DNA of 64,000 nt from UBA1941 sp046329555. GTDB lineage: Bacteria; Bacteroidota; Bacteroidia; Chitinophagales; LD1. Below are positions 49,297 to 57,917 of the stretch, in pieces. The stretch covers positions 372,001 to 436,000 of the forward strand of contig JAXLUK010000003.1 of NCBI GenBank assembly GCA_046329555.1, written 5' to 3'. Below the pieces are notes generated by a model. It searched no databases. It worked only from the letters and a program-made list of their open reading frames with translations, and was not told the origin of the DNA. The stretch's first letter is position 1, and each line of letters begins with the position of its first letter. The position numbers and the translations under genes were made by a program.

Positions 49297-50237
49297 GTGA
49301 AGCGCCAGGCGCAATAACCCAAAATCGCCAACAGCGTGACGGCCGCCATAATCATCCAGCGAAAGAAAATGGGAATGCCGCCGAGAATAGGCCAGTTGGC
49401 TCCAAAAGATGTATCGGGCACAGTTGGTACTGGCTCAGATTCAATTAAGTAACCGCCCTCTTTAAGTATTTCCCTGGCCCGCACCACATCTTTGCGACGA
49501 ACCTGAACAGGCACCCCACCCATAGCTACAGAATACAATGGATACGACTGAACCGTAAGTTCGTTTGGCACTGTGCAGGCAATGCCTTCTGCCTCCAAAC
49601 GCGAACGCAACACCGGTACTTCGGTAGCATAGTTAAACGTATGTACCGTCACCCACTCGTTATCGGTTAAATACTGCCGCGATCTGCGTTCTTCAAATTC
49701 ACCGGGCGCTATTTCTCTAAAGGTACGATCGGCATCAAAAACCAATGCGTTGGTGTTCAGATTGAAGGAAAAGGCGACATGACTATCACTGTTGATATGA
49801 AAAGCATCGGCATGACCTTGTAATACAGCTCCGGTTTGTTGCGTGAAAAACAATCCGTCTATTCGTGCATCACATTCCAAATTTTCTTCCCATCCATCCG
49901 ATGAGAACCGGTAAATGTTTGTGCCGGCTCCGGCTAATATGGCATCAGGATGTTGTGCTACTATTAAACTATTGATAATAGGATTTTCAGGTAAGGCTTG
50001 AATTAATGCGCGAGATTGCAAAGAAATGAGGTATCCCCATCCCCCGGCCACCACCACGGCAACAGTACCTTGCGGATGAAGTGCGGTGCCTGTAAACAAT
50101 CCGAATCCTGTCCCGCAAGCTGCCACCCAATGTTGATCGCCTTCCTGAAAAAGAAAATAGGTTTTGGGTTCTGAATCCCGAAAGAAAACAACCGGCTCAT
50201 GCGCAGCAGGTGGATGATTTAACACACTAATCTTCAT
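49293..50237 (-). CDS. DUF2007-containing tail-anchored protein
   Basis: This 314-residue protein has three parts. The N-terminal ~200 residues are beta-rich and propeller-like (GLFTGTALHPQGTVAVVVAGG, DAILAGAGTNIYRFSSDGW). At ~210-270 is a DUF2007 (PII-like putative signal-transducing) domain: PVLRSRLEAEGIACTV, GVPVQVRRKDVVRAREIL. The end is a single transmembrane helix (WMIMAAVTLLAILGYCAW), suggesting a tail anchor with the rest in the cytoplasm. No signal peptide is present. The start at 50237 (MKISVL) is preferred to 50258, which adds seven hydrophobic residues. I know no function. Confidence 0.75.
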   Translation of the reverse strand: MKISVLNHPPAAHEPVVFFRDSEPKTYFLFQEGDQHWVAACGTGFGLFTGTALHPQGTVAVVVAGGWGYLISLQSRALIQALPENPIINSLIVAQHPDAILAGAGTNIYRFSSDGWEENLECDARIDGLFFTQQTGAVLQGHADAFHINSDSHVAFSFNLNTNALVFDADRTFREIAPGEFEERRSRQYLTDNEWVTVHTFNYATEVPVLRSRLEAEGIACTVPNELTVQSYPLYSVAMGGVPVQVRRKDVVRAREILKEGGYLIESEPVPTVPDTSFGANWPILGGIPIFFRWMIMAAVTLLAILGYCAWRFT

Positions 50238-50260
50238 GAGGGAAAGGTAGTATAACAACG

Positions 50261-50288
50261 TTAAATTTATCTTAACATTGTTTTAATA
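50261..50288 (+). promoter_or_regulatory. Candidate Pho box: three TTAACA-like hexamers at 11-bp spacing
   Basis: TTAAAT (50261), TTAACA (50272) and TTAATA (50283) are each separated by 5 bp, directly before the DUF2490 start. The last hexamer reaches the ATG. The period of 11 bp and hexamer TT(A/C/T)A(C/T)A match the PhoP box known from Bacillus. Bacteroidota usage is inferred. It could alternatively serve the divergent DUF2007 gene. Confidence 0.45.
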
Positions 50289-51064
50289 TGCGTGTTGTAG
50301 TAGCCTTTCTATTGTTTGTGTTTTCAGCTACTGGTTTGCGCTGCCAACAAGATTTTGCAAGGCAAACCGTGCAGCAATCCGGGCTATGGGTAACACCAAC
50401 CCTTCACTTACATTATAAAAAATTTAGCCTGAACGTTGAGGCGCATTTTCGGTTTAATGAATTTAAACGCAACCAGCAGCATTTACTCTATGCTATTCCG
50501 GATTATAAAGTAAACGAATACATCACTATAGCACCAGTTGGCTACGCAAGGGTTTGGAATTTCATCTATGGGAAATTACCTGCTGCTGTTCCGGAAAACG
50601 AGCATCGGCTGTTAGAGCAAATTTTGCTGCGCTTCAAAGCGGGAAGGGTTCGATTTTCAAGCCGATTACGATTTGAACAGCGCTGGACTGAACACAAAAC
50701 ACACAATTCCCTTGACGCATATGCGAAAAGAGGCTATGTTTTCACTAATCGATTTCGATTCAGAATTGCGGCAGAAATTCCGCTGACGCATCACAACCAA
50801 AATCATTTGGGCTGGTTTGTCTACGTTTCAGATGAATGTTTTATCAGCTTTGGCCGGGCAGTGAGTTATAAACTGCCCGATCAAAACCGTGCTCAGGTTG
50901 GAATTGGCTACCACGTGAATAGCTTCTTGAAATGCACTGCCGGATATTTACACCAGTTAATCATCAGAAGTAACGGCGCTAAAGCCGAATCCAATCACAA
51001 TCTTACCATTGGTGTACAGGTTTCGCTGGATGCTGCTAAAAAGCATCGATTGGCATCGCATTAA
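50288..51064 (+). CDS. DUF2490 outer-membrane beta-barrel-like protein
   Basis: This 258-residue protein has a signal peptide (MRVVVAFLLFVFSATG to RCQ), then QSGLWVTPTLHLHYKKFSLNVEAHFRFNEF and alternating strands throughout (LEQILLRFKAGRVRFSSRLRFEQRW). The pattern matches DUF2490, a Bacteroidota/Proteobacteria family predicted to be outer-membrane barrels of unknown role. It lies 90 bp upstream of the DUF47-PiT phosphate genes, with Pho-box-like repeats before both, so a part in phosphate or phosphorylated-solute passage is a hypothesis only. Confidence 0.85.
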   Translation: MRVVVAFLLFVFSATGLRCQQDFARQTVQQSGLWVTPTLHLHYKKFSLNVEAHFRFNEFKRNQQHLLYAIPDYKVNEYITIAPVGYARVWNFIYGKLPAAVPENEHRLLEQILLRFKAGRVRFSSRLRFEQRWTEHKTHNSLDAYAKRGYVFTNRFRFRIAAEIPLTHHNQNHLGWFVYVSDECFISFGRAVSYKLPDQNRAQVGIGYHVNSFLKCTAGYLHQLIIRSNGAKAESNHNLTIGVQVSLDAAKKHRLASH

Positions 51065-51104
51065 GACGATTTATAAAGTATGTAAGCGCCTTGCAATCAT
51101 CTGC

Positions 51105-51138
51105 TTAACAAATTCTTAACACACCCTTTTTATCTTCG
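51105..51138 (+). promoter_or_regulatory. Candidate Pho box and promoter of the DUF47-PiT operon
   Basis: Two perfect TTAACA hexamers start at 51105 and 51116 (11-bp period). They are followed by TATCTTCG at 51131-51138, one mismatch from the Bacteroidota -7 element TAnnTTTG, and 15 bp later by the ATG of the DUF47 gene. The order, binding repeats then -7 then gene, is that of an activated phosphate promoter. Confidence 0.5.
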
Positions 51139-51153
51139 TTTCAAATTTGAATC

Positions 51154-51798
51154 ATGTTCGATAAAATCCTGACATTCTTTGTTCCGAAAAACAAAATATT
51201 CTTTACCCTATTTACCCGTTCCGCACAAAATCTGGAGGCTACAGCCAAAGTTTTTAACGAGTTAGCGAATACGATTAATCCAGTGCGTCGCGTTGAATTG
51301 GTGAAACAAATCAACGATTTAGAACATGTGGGCGATGATATTACGCATGAAATTTTTATTGAACTCAGCCGGAATTTCATTACCCCTTTTGACCGTGAAG
51401 ATATACATGCGCTGGCTTCCGCTTTAGATGATATTGTAGATTACATACACGGTTCTGCCAAACGGTTAGCACTGTACCGAATTGATGAAAGTTCACAAGC
51501 TATGAAACAATTGGCGCAGATTCTGGAAGATCAGGCCAAAGAGATAGTTGTGGCAGTAACCAATATGACCAGTCTGGATACTACAGTGCGTATTCGCGAG
51601 GCGATTGTTCGTTTGAACAGCCTTGAGAATCATGCTGACGACGTTTTTGATGGCGCCATTGCCGAATTATTCGAAACAGAGAAAGATGCAGTTCAGGTAA
51701 TGAAACTGAAAGAAATTCTTTCCAACATGGAAACGGCTACCGATAAATGCGAAGATGTAGCCAATGTGATTGAATCGATTATTGTGAAGAACTCCTAA
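51154..51798 (+). CDS. DUF47 (PhoU-like) phosphate-transport accessory protein
   Basis: This 214-residue all-helical protein has the PhoU-related DUF47 pattern: an N-terminal FDKILTFFVPKNKIFFTLF, then EHVGDDITHEIF and FITPFDREDIHALASALDDIVDYI (acidic metal-site helix), and a second copy of the motif at NSLENHADDVFDGAIAELF. DUF47 proteins are nearly always encoded with a PiT transporter and are thought to regulate it. Here the stop is followed 1 bp later by the PiT start. It is cytoplasmic. Confidence 0.95.
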   Translation: MFDKILTFFVPKNKIFFTLFTRSAQNLEATAKVFNELANTINPVRRVELVKQINDLEHVGDDITHEIFIELSRNFITPFDREDIHALASALDDIVDYIHGSAKRLALYRIDESSQAMKQLAQILEDQAKEIVVAVTNMTSLDTTVRIREAIVRLNSLENHADDVFDGAIAELFETEKDAVQVMKLKEILSNMETATDKCEDVANVIESIIVKNS

Positions 51799-51799
51799 T

Positions 51800-52885
51800 A
51801 TGGAATTACTAATTGTAGTGATTGTACTGGCGTTGTTGTTTGATTACATCAACGGCTTTCATGATGCGGCCAACTCTATTGCCACCGTGGTATCTACCAA
51901 GGTACTTTCACCGTTTCAGGCGGTAGTTTGGGCGGCCTTCTTCAATGCTGTAGTGTTTTTTTTATGTAAGCATCATTTGTTTGGATTTGAATTAAAGGTT
52001 GCTGATGCCGTTTCCAAAATCGTAAAGACTGAAGCCATTACTTTAGTGGTTATTATATCAGGTTTATTGGCTGCGATTGCATGGAATTTATTCACCTGGT
52101 ATTACGGTATCCCCAGCAGTTCATCGCACACGCTAATGGGCGGCTTTGCCGGTGCCGCTATGGCTAAGGCTGGCTTTGGTGTATTAGCCGATGTAGGAAA
52201 AATCTACACCACCATGGCGTTTATTGTTCTGGCGCCGTTAATGGGCATGTTACTGGCCTATTTCATATCGATTCTTATTCTCCACGCCTGTAAATCATTT
52301 ACGCCGTCTAAGGCTGATCGATGGTTCAGGCGATTGCAATTAGTTTCCTCGGCGGCCTTCAGTTTAGGTCATGGTGCTAATGATGCACAAAAAGTGATGG
52401 GTATTATTGCAGCGGCGCTATTGGTTGTAGCGCATTCCGCACATCCCGAAACCATACCATCGTGGGCGCAAGTTGAGGTGTTAGAGGAAATTAAGAATGG
52501 TCATATTCTGTATAAAGTGAAACATATTCCGGATTGGGTTCAGATTGGATGCTTTATGGCCATTGGATTGGGAACACTTAGCGGCGGCTGGCGTATTATA
52601 AAAACAATGGGATCAAAAATCACCAAGGTGACCCCATTGGAAGGTGTAGCGGCTGAAACCGCTGGTGCCATTACGTTATATGCCACTCAGGCGCTGGGCA
52701 TTCCGGTAAGTACAACACATACCATCACCGGTTCCATCATCGGTGTAGGCTTAACCAAACGTATGTCGGCCGTGCGCTGGGGCGTTACCATCAATATCCT
52801 TTGGGCCTGGATTCTTACCATTCCTGCTTCTGCACTGATGGGAAGCACAGCCTATTTCATTTTACGTCGTTTATTGGGCGAATAA
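51800..52885 (+). CDS. PiT-family inorganic phosphate transporter
   Basis: This 361-residue inner-membrane low-affinity phosphate symporter carries the duplicated PiT signature: FDYINGFHDAANSIATVVST near the N-terminus and SLGHGANDAQKVMGIIAAAL in the second half. Each is followed by a substrate-binding SS/ST segment (GIPSSSSHTLMGG, GIPVSTTHTITGS). About ten membrane helices are predicted. It is cotranscribed with the DUF47 gene; expression may follow phosphate supply through the upstream repeats. Confidence 0.96.
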   Translation: MELLIVVIVLALLFDYINGFHDAANSIATVVSTKVLSPFQAVVWAAFFNAVVFFLCKHHLFGFELKVADAVSKIVKTEAITLVVIISGLLAAIAWNLFTWYYGIPSSSSHTLMGGFAGAAMAKAGFGVLADVGKIYTTMAFIVLAPLMGMLLAYFISILILHACKSFTPSKADRWFRRLQLVSSAAFSLGHGANDAQKVMGIIAAALLVVAHSAHPETIPSWAQVEVLEEIKNGHILYKVKHIPDWVQIGCFMAIGLGTLSGGWRIIKTMGSKITKVTPLEGVAAETAGAITLYATQALGIPVSTTHTITGSIIGVGLTKRMSAVRWGVTINILWAWILTIPASALMGSTAYFILRRLLGE

Positions 52886-52898
52886 CTACTTTCGTCGC

Positions 52899-53300
52899 AT
52901 GTTGAAGATTGAACACATCGGCATTGCGGTAAAAAATCTGGAAGCAGCCAATAACACCTACACCTCACTGCTGGGTGCCCCCCCATACAAACAAGAAGAA
53001 GTATCCAGCGAAGCGGTGATGACTTCCTTTTTCGCCATTGGCGAATCAAAAATTGAATTGCTGGGCGCTACCTCCGAAGAAAGCACGATAGCGAAGTACA
53101 TAGAAAAACGAGGAGAGGGAATCCACCATATCGCCTTTGCCGTGGCCGATATTGATGCAGAAGTGGAACGATTAAAACGGGAAGGATTTCAACCGATATC
53201 CATAGCGCCAAAACGGGGCGCCGATAACAAACTGGTCTTTTTCTTCCACCCAAAAACATCTAATGGCGTTCTGATTGAACTTTGCCAGGAAATTGCATGA
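52899..53300 (+). CDS. mce: Methylmalonyl-CoA epimerase
   Basis: This 133-residue VOC-fold enzyme interconverts (2R)- and (2S)-methylmalonyl-CoA in propionate metabolism. Metal ligands expected of the family are visible: H6 in IEHIGIAV, Glu in KIELLG, His in GIHHIAFAV, and the C-terminal LIELCQ Glu. The length is standard. It starts 13 bp after the PiT gene and overlaps the next gene by 4 bp. Mutase and carboxylase partners are not in this window. Confidence 0.93.
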   Translation: MLKIEHIGIAVKNLEAANNTYTSLLGAPPYKQEEVSSEAVMTSFFAIGESKIELLGATSEESTIAKYIEKRGEGIHHIAFAVADIDAEVERLKREGFQPISIAPKRGADNKLVFFFHPKTSNGVLIELCQEIA

Positions 53301-53989
53301 AGACGTACCGGCATCTCTTTTTTGATTTAGATCATACCCTTTGGGATTTCGAAGCCAATTCCAGATTAACGCTGGAAGAATTGTTTGATGAACATCAATT
53401 GTATGATACTATTGATTCCTTTGAGCGATTTTTTAAAACATATAATGCTATCAACTCCCAGTATTGGAGCCGTTTTCATAAGGGTGAAATCAGTAAAGAC
53501 AAATTGCGCTATGGCCGATTTATAGATTCTTTGCGTTATTTCGGGGTAACCGATAAGCTATTAGCCAGAACCATTGCCGATGCGTATACCCAACGGTCAC
53601 CTTTTAAAACCAAGTTATATGCGAATGCGATGGAAACGCTGGAATATCTTCATCAAAAGTATCCGTTGCATCTTATCACCAACGGGTTTTCGGAAGTGCA
53701 GTATGTAAAGTTGACCAATAGTGGCATTGAGCATTTCTTCAAAAACGTATTTATCTCTGACGAAGTTGGTTTTCAAAAGCCTCATGCCGGCATTTTTTTG
53801 CATGCACTGCAAACCGCAGGTTCAACTGCTGAGGAAGCCCTGATGATTGGAGATAACATGCAAACCGACATTCTGGGCGCTAAAGCCTGCGGCATCGATC
53901 AGGTTTATTTTAATCCCAGAAAACAACGATTCACCGACCGCCCAACCTACGTCATTAATGACCTAATTGAACTAAAATCACTTTTGTGA
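53297..53989 (+). CDS. YjjG-type HAD nucleotidase
   Basis: This 230-residue HAD phosphatase has the nucleophile motif FFDLDHTLWDFE (D10, D12), LITNGF with the motif II Thr, QKPHAGIF with the motif III Lys, and MIGDNMQTDILGA as motif IV. Full-length similarity, including the cap (FERFFKTYNAINSQYW), fits YjjG, which dephosphorylates noncanonical pyrimidine nucleotides. The ATG at 53297 overlaps the mce stop as ATGA; the frame is open five codons further upstream. Confidence 0.9.
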   Translation: MKTYRHLFFDLDHTLWDFEANSRLTLEELFDEHQLYDTIDSFERFFKTYNAINSQYWSRFHKGEISKDKLRYGRFIDSLRYFGVTDKLLARTIADAYTQRSPFKTKLYANAMETLEYLHQKYPLHLITNGFSEVQYVKLTNSGIEHFFKNVFISDEVGFQKPHAGIFLHALQTAGSTAEEALMIGDNMQTDILGAKACGIDQVYFNPRKQRFTDRPTYVINDLIELKSLL

Positions 53990-54041
53990 TGTTCAAATTT
54001 AGATGGGTGGAGAATTTCAGGCATTTTTTAACTTCACATTA

Positions 54042-54761
54042 ATGATAAAGCGCATATTTATAGTGCTACTAGCGGGGGTCTTACTGCCTTTCCTGCTAGG
54101 CGCTCAAAGTTCACCCGGGCAACCTCAGGGCAAGCGCGAAAAGAAAAAGCGTATTAGTAAGCGACAGATTAAGGCTGATGCCGAAGCTGCGATGAAGCAT
54201 CAGTTAGATTCGTTAGCGCAGGTGGTGGCCACCTTAAAAGCCGCTAATCAGGGTCTTAAACCCGTGAAAGCTGATTCTGCTATATTCTATACAGATACCA
54301 TCATTAACTGGTTACCGATTGAAAAGGGGGTGAAATTGCAAACTCAGGAACATAAAAAGATATTAGTGTATGTGTATGCCAAATGGTGTAAATGGTGTAA
54401 GCTAACAGAGGATTCCGTCTTTAAACACAAGGAAATTGCCCACTACATTAACCAGAATTACATTCCGGTTTCGCTACATTGCGAGGATCGTGAACCGCAT
54501 TTTTTCAAAGGCATGCAGTTTAATTACCAGCCCGATGTAAAGCGGAATATTCACGAGCTTTCTCTGTACTTGCTCAACAACAAGCAAACTTATCCCGGTT
54601 TCGTAGTTCTTGACACCGACGCCAACATTCTGGATACAGAAACCGGCTATATGGATCCCGCCTATCTTGAAATGTATCTCAATTATTACGCTACGAACGC
54701 CTACTTGAAGATGGATATTAAATCGTTCGATCGGGAGTTTGGCGGGAGAATCAAATACTGA
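54042..54761 (+). CDS. Secreted thioredoxin-fold protein with CKWC motif
   Basis: This 239-residue protein has a signal peptide (MIKRIFIVLLAGVLLPFLLGAQ) and a very basic, coiled-coil-prone linker (REKKKRISKRQIKADAEAA, ~25-75). Its thioredoxin-like domain starts near 95 with YVYAKWCKWCKLTEDSVF (C116, C119) and TYPGFVVLD near the cis-Pro position. The CxxC with Lys-Trp between is typical of thioredoxin_7/DUF255-type periplasmic oxidoreductases. The substrate is unknown. The start at 54042 is chosen over 54003 because it begins the signal. It ends one base before the convergent acyltransferase gene. Confidence 0.88.
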   Translation: MIKRIFIVLLAGVLLPFLLGAQSSPGQPQGKREKKKRISKRQIKADAEAAMKHQLDSLAQVVATLKAANQGLKPVKADSAIFYTDTIINWLPIEKGVKLQTQEHKKILVYVYAKWCKWCKLTEDSVFKHKEIAHYINQNYIPVSLHCEDREPHFFKGMQFNYQPDVKRNIHELSLYLLNNKQTYPGFVVLDTDANILDTETGYMDPAYLEMYLNYYATNAYLKMDIKSFDREFGGRIKY

Positions 54762-55634
54762 TTATTTCTTCTTCTTGTGCTTCCAGCGTTTGTGGCTCCA
54801 CAGCCAGTCGGCGGGATTTTGCCGGATTTGTTGTTCCAGCCGATTTACAAACATATCTGTAAGTGCTGTTTCTGAGCATAACTGCGGGGTCGTTGTGAGT
54901 ACTTCAGGTACCACCGCATAACGCATCCGTCCGGTTTGCCGTATATCAACAAACACCAACGCGCTCTGATGCGCCAGCGCAAAACGAGCCGGACCGGTCA
55001 TAAAATTAGTTTCCTGATGAAGAAATTGACGCCAATAGGCGCGGTCGGGGTTGCTATGTCCTTGATCAGCCACATACATACCGATAGATGCTTCTCCGAA
55101 ACCACGGCGCAAGTGTTGCACCATTTCCTTCATACTATATAACCGCATACCAAAGCGTGAACGCAATTGAATAAAGTACTGATTAAAATACCGGTTGGCA
55201 ACGGGTGTAAAAACAGAATACAACGAATATTCAGGAAGAAAGGCGGATGCAGCTAAACAAGCCATTTCCCAGCTCCCACAATGTCCCATCACCGCAACAA
55301 TACTCTGCCCCCTATCCACCAGCGATGTTGCTTTTTCATATTCAGGAAAGGAAACACGATTCAATAATTCCGCCTTCGTTATTGATTGCATTTTGATGGT
55401 TTCGAATAAACGATCAGATAAGTGTCGGTAGAATTTATGAGCAATCGCGGCGCGCTCTTCATCGCGCTTATCGGGAAAAGCATTTTTTAAATTCTCGTAA
55501 ACTACATCATGCCGATATCGAATCACCGATTCCAACAGCCACGCCACCGCATCCGATAACTTAATCAAAGCTGCAAAAGGCAGTTTTGAAATGAGCCATA
55601 ACAACGGATAAACAAGCAGGTAGGCCAGCATCAA
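54762..55634 (-). CDS. LpxL/HtrB-like lipid A acyltransferase
   Basis: This 290-residue membrane-anchored acyltransferase has an N-terminal hydrophobic helix (LAYLLVYPLLWLISKLPF), then YENLKNAFPDK, typical of the LpxL/LpxM family. The catalytic motif H118-C-G-S-W-E123 is in VMGHCGSWEMA, with the second block GMYVADQGHSNPD and a FLH-FMTGPARFAL region. It would add a late acyl chain to lipid A, or acylate a related lipid such as an aminolipid. It is last gene of an operon and overlaps the PhoD-like gene by 4 bp. The C-terminus is lysine-rich. Confidence 0.9.
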   Translation of the reverse strand: MMLAYLLVYPLLWLISKLPFAALIKLSDAVAWLLESVIRYRHDVVYENLKNAFPDKRDEERAAIAHKFYRHLSDRLFETIKMQSITKAELLNRVSFPEYEKATSLVDRGQSIVAVMGHCGSWEMACLAASAFLPEYSLYSVFTPVANRYFNQYFIQLRSRFGMRLYSMKEMVQHLRRGFGEASIGMYVADQGHSNPDRAYWRQFLHQETNFMTGPARFALAHQSALVFVDIRQTGRMRYAVVPEVLTTTPQLCSETALTDMFVNRLEQQIRQNPADWLWSHKRWKHKKKK

Positions 55635-56965
55635 GGAGCCATTTTGGTGGTGTGCAAATCGCGCTGCGCTATAGAAATTTCTCTCCTCTTCTTTCCGTAA
55701 ATATTAAAAATAGTCACCTTGCAAATGCGGTTGCCTGCCAATCCAGTAATACTGATTTCACCAAAATTTCGGTGACAATAATCGCTTCCCGGAATACGTG
55801 TTGGATTTTTTGTAGCACCAAACAACCAACGCGGCAGAACAGGTGAAGTTAGCGGTGAGCAGGTAATATCAAATACTGGATATCCGCCCCAATTGGCCTT
55901 ACACATTTCAGTATAATGCTTATCGCCAGTAAGAAAAACGACTCCCTGAATATTGTTGGTACTGATAAAATTGAGCAAGTCTCTTCGCTCGCGGGCGTAC
56001 TGCATATAGGTTTCACCAAATTTATTTTCGTTGAGCACCTGTGTACCGATGGCAATGAACTTAAATGCCGCATCGCTCAATTGCAACTTATTTTTTAGCC
56101 AGATTAATTGAGTTTCGCCCAGAAATGATCCTGTAGTATCCCCTTCAGCAGCGCGATAAGTTCGGTCATCCATCATGAAAAACTCCGCATCGTAATACCG
56201 AAATGAGAAGTAGTTCCCGGGGAATTGTTGCTGATCCGGATAGGTATTTGGCCAAAAACTCTTAAACACGGCTAAGGCGCTATCCTTCAATCGCCAGGAA
56301 CAGTCGCTATCGTTAGGGCCATAGTCGTGATCATCCCAAATGGCATAATTAGCGGTAGAAGAAACAAATTCGCGATACTTTGGGAAAGCGCGCCTCACGC
56401 TGATGTTTCTCCTGAACATACCCTCAGTAGAATTATACTGCTTCGGAAGCAGGTAATACACATTATCGCCCAGCCACACCATAAAATCTGCTTTGCGCTT
56501 TTTCATGGAAGTATAAATCTGGGATGAAAAACCGGGAAACGCGATCCGTGTCACATCCGTGTTCAATAGCGCGCAAGAACCGAACAAAAAACGCATATCG
56601 CTAACGGCAGTATCTTTTTGTGTGGTAAAGCTATATCGGGTAGACGTTTTCCAACCCTGAATGGCAACAATTATGTTGTACTGGTGATTGGCTTCCAGAC
56701 CGGTAAAATCCATCGTCAACGAAACAATCCCTTTGCGCGAGGTGGTGTACGATAAATGCGTAGGATAATAAATTCTTTTCGATAGCGTATCGCCCAGAAT
56801 CACTGCATTCTGACCTTTCCCACTATAAGCAATCCAAACTTTTGCAGTGTGCGCAGTAACCGAACCCACTACTGGGCCGCCCCACAATTTTCCGGGTAAC
56901 TCTTTAGCTGCCGACGTGGCGAAAAAACAACCGACAATAAAAACAACGAAACACCTGCCTATCAT
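55631..56965 (-). CDS. PhoD-like alkaline phosphatase
   Basis: This 444-residue secreted metallophosphoesterase has a signal peptide (MIGRCFVVFIVGCFFATSAA), an N-terminal fibronectin-like PhoD_N domain (~30-120; VTAHTAKVWIAYSG) and a catalytic domain with FLFGSCALL, MVWLGDNVYYL, IWDDHDYGPNDSDC, MMDDRTYRA and FLTGDKHYTEM. These are the PhoD metal and phosphate ligands. The C-terminal tail has LAGNRICKVTIFN-like strands but no clear T9SS motif. It overlaps the genes on both sides by 4 bp. No Pho-box-like repeat was seen near it. Confidence 0.92.
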   Translation of the reverse strand: MIGRCFVVFIVGCFFATSAAKELPGKLWGGPVVGSVTAHTAKVWIAYSGKGQNAVILGDTLSKRIYYPTHLSYTTSRKGIVSLTMDFTGLEANHQYNIIVAIQGWKTSTRYSFTTQKDTAVSDMRFLFGSCALLNTDVTRIAFPGFSSQIYTSMKKRKADFMVWLGDNVYYLLPKQYNSTEGMFRRNISVRRAFPKYREFVSSTANYAIWDDHDYGPNDSDCSWRLKDSALAVFKSFWPNTYPDQQQFPGNYFSFRYYDAEFFMMDDRTYRAAEGDTTGSFLGETQLIWLKNKLQLSDAAFKFIAIGTQVLNENKFGETYMQYARERRDLLNFISTNNIQGVVFLTGDKHYTEMCKANWGGYPVFDITCSPLTSPVLPRWLFGATKNPTRIPGSDYCHRNFGEISITGLAGNRICKVTIFNIYGKKRREISIAQRDLHTTKMAP

Positions 56966-57900
56966 TCTACAATTCCTTTTACAATATCGCGAACAGGCCT
57001 AACGGCATGAACATGTTCGATGGATTTTCCAGCACACCAGTACGTTTGATAACTGGCTGAAAAAGCAGCCTTTTCCAACATCTTCATACCGTTATAAAAA
57101 GTGAGCATTTTCACCCATTTCTTCAACGTTTTGTTACCTGCCAATGTTCTTTCCAACCAATTTTGTTGCAATCCGGTTTTCTGCACATAAGGCGTATTGA
57201 TAACGGTACATGGTGTACCTGAAATCTTTGTTGTGCGAACAATATCTGCTGCGCCATAATCCACTACGGCCTGCTTGTATTCGTGATTTACCGGTGCTTC
57301 ATTCGACGCAATAAACGGACTACCCACCGACACACCACAGGCACCTAATTGCAACATTCTATCCAAACCTGCCTTATTTCCAACACCGCCAGCCGAAATC
57401 ACCGGGATACGCGTGTTTTTTACCAATAGCGGGATGATTTCTTCCGGTGCCATATTCCCGGCATGGCCGCCGGCTTCATTATTCACAGCGATGATGGCAT
57501 CAGCACCCATGGCTTCTACCTTTTTGGCATATTCCAAATCAATCACATCGCAGAACACCTTGGTACCAATAGGCTTGCAGGCTTCAATCACGGCTTGCGG
57601 GCTTCCAAGAGAAGTGATGATAAAAGGAACTTTGTACTGGACGCACAATTCCAACTGCCGCTTAAAGCGGATATTAGATTTATTCCCAATCAGGTTTATT
57701 CCATAACAGCCGCCGGGTAAACGGTGGTTTAATTCTTGCAGGGCTTTTTCAAAATCCGTTTCTGTGCGGTAATTGAGCGCTGGAATAACGCCGGCAATAC
57801 CCGCCGCTGCCGCTTCCACAATCATATCGGTATTCGACACCAGAAACATAGGCGCCATGATAACAGGATGTTTAATTGGAAGAATGTCTGTTAAAAGCAT
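56962..57900 (-). CDS. Nitronate monooxygenase-family flavoprotein
   Basis: This 312-residue TIM-barrel FMN enzyme has LPIKHPVIMAPMFLVSN at the N-terminus, VNNEAGGHAGNM (the GGH substrate segment) and IPVISAGGVGNKAGLDRMLQLGACGVSVGSPF (FMN phosphate loop). Relatives include nitronate monooxygenase and FabK-type enoyl reductases. The C-terminal tail with Cys and His pairs is longer than in FabK. The physiological substrate is unclear. It is second in an operon, 17 bp after the aldehyde dehydrogenase. Confidence 0.85.
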   Translation of the reverse strand: MLLTDILPIKHPVIMAPMFLVSNTDMIVEAAAAGIAGVIPALNYRTETDFEKALQELNHRLPGGCYGINLIGNKSNIRFKRQLELCVQYKVPFIITSLGSPQAVIEACKPIGTKVFCDVIDLEYAKKVEAMGADAIIAVNNEAGGHAGNMAPEEIIPLLVKNTRIPVISAGGVGNKAGLDRMLQLGACGVSVGSPFIASNEAPVNHEYKQAVVDYGAADIVRTTKISGTPCTVINTPYVQKTGLQQNWLERTLAGNKTLKKWVKMLTFYNGMKMLEKAAFSASYQTYWCAGKSIEHVHAVRPVRDIVKGIVE

Positions 57901-57917
57901 GAGTTTATTTTTACTAT

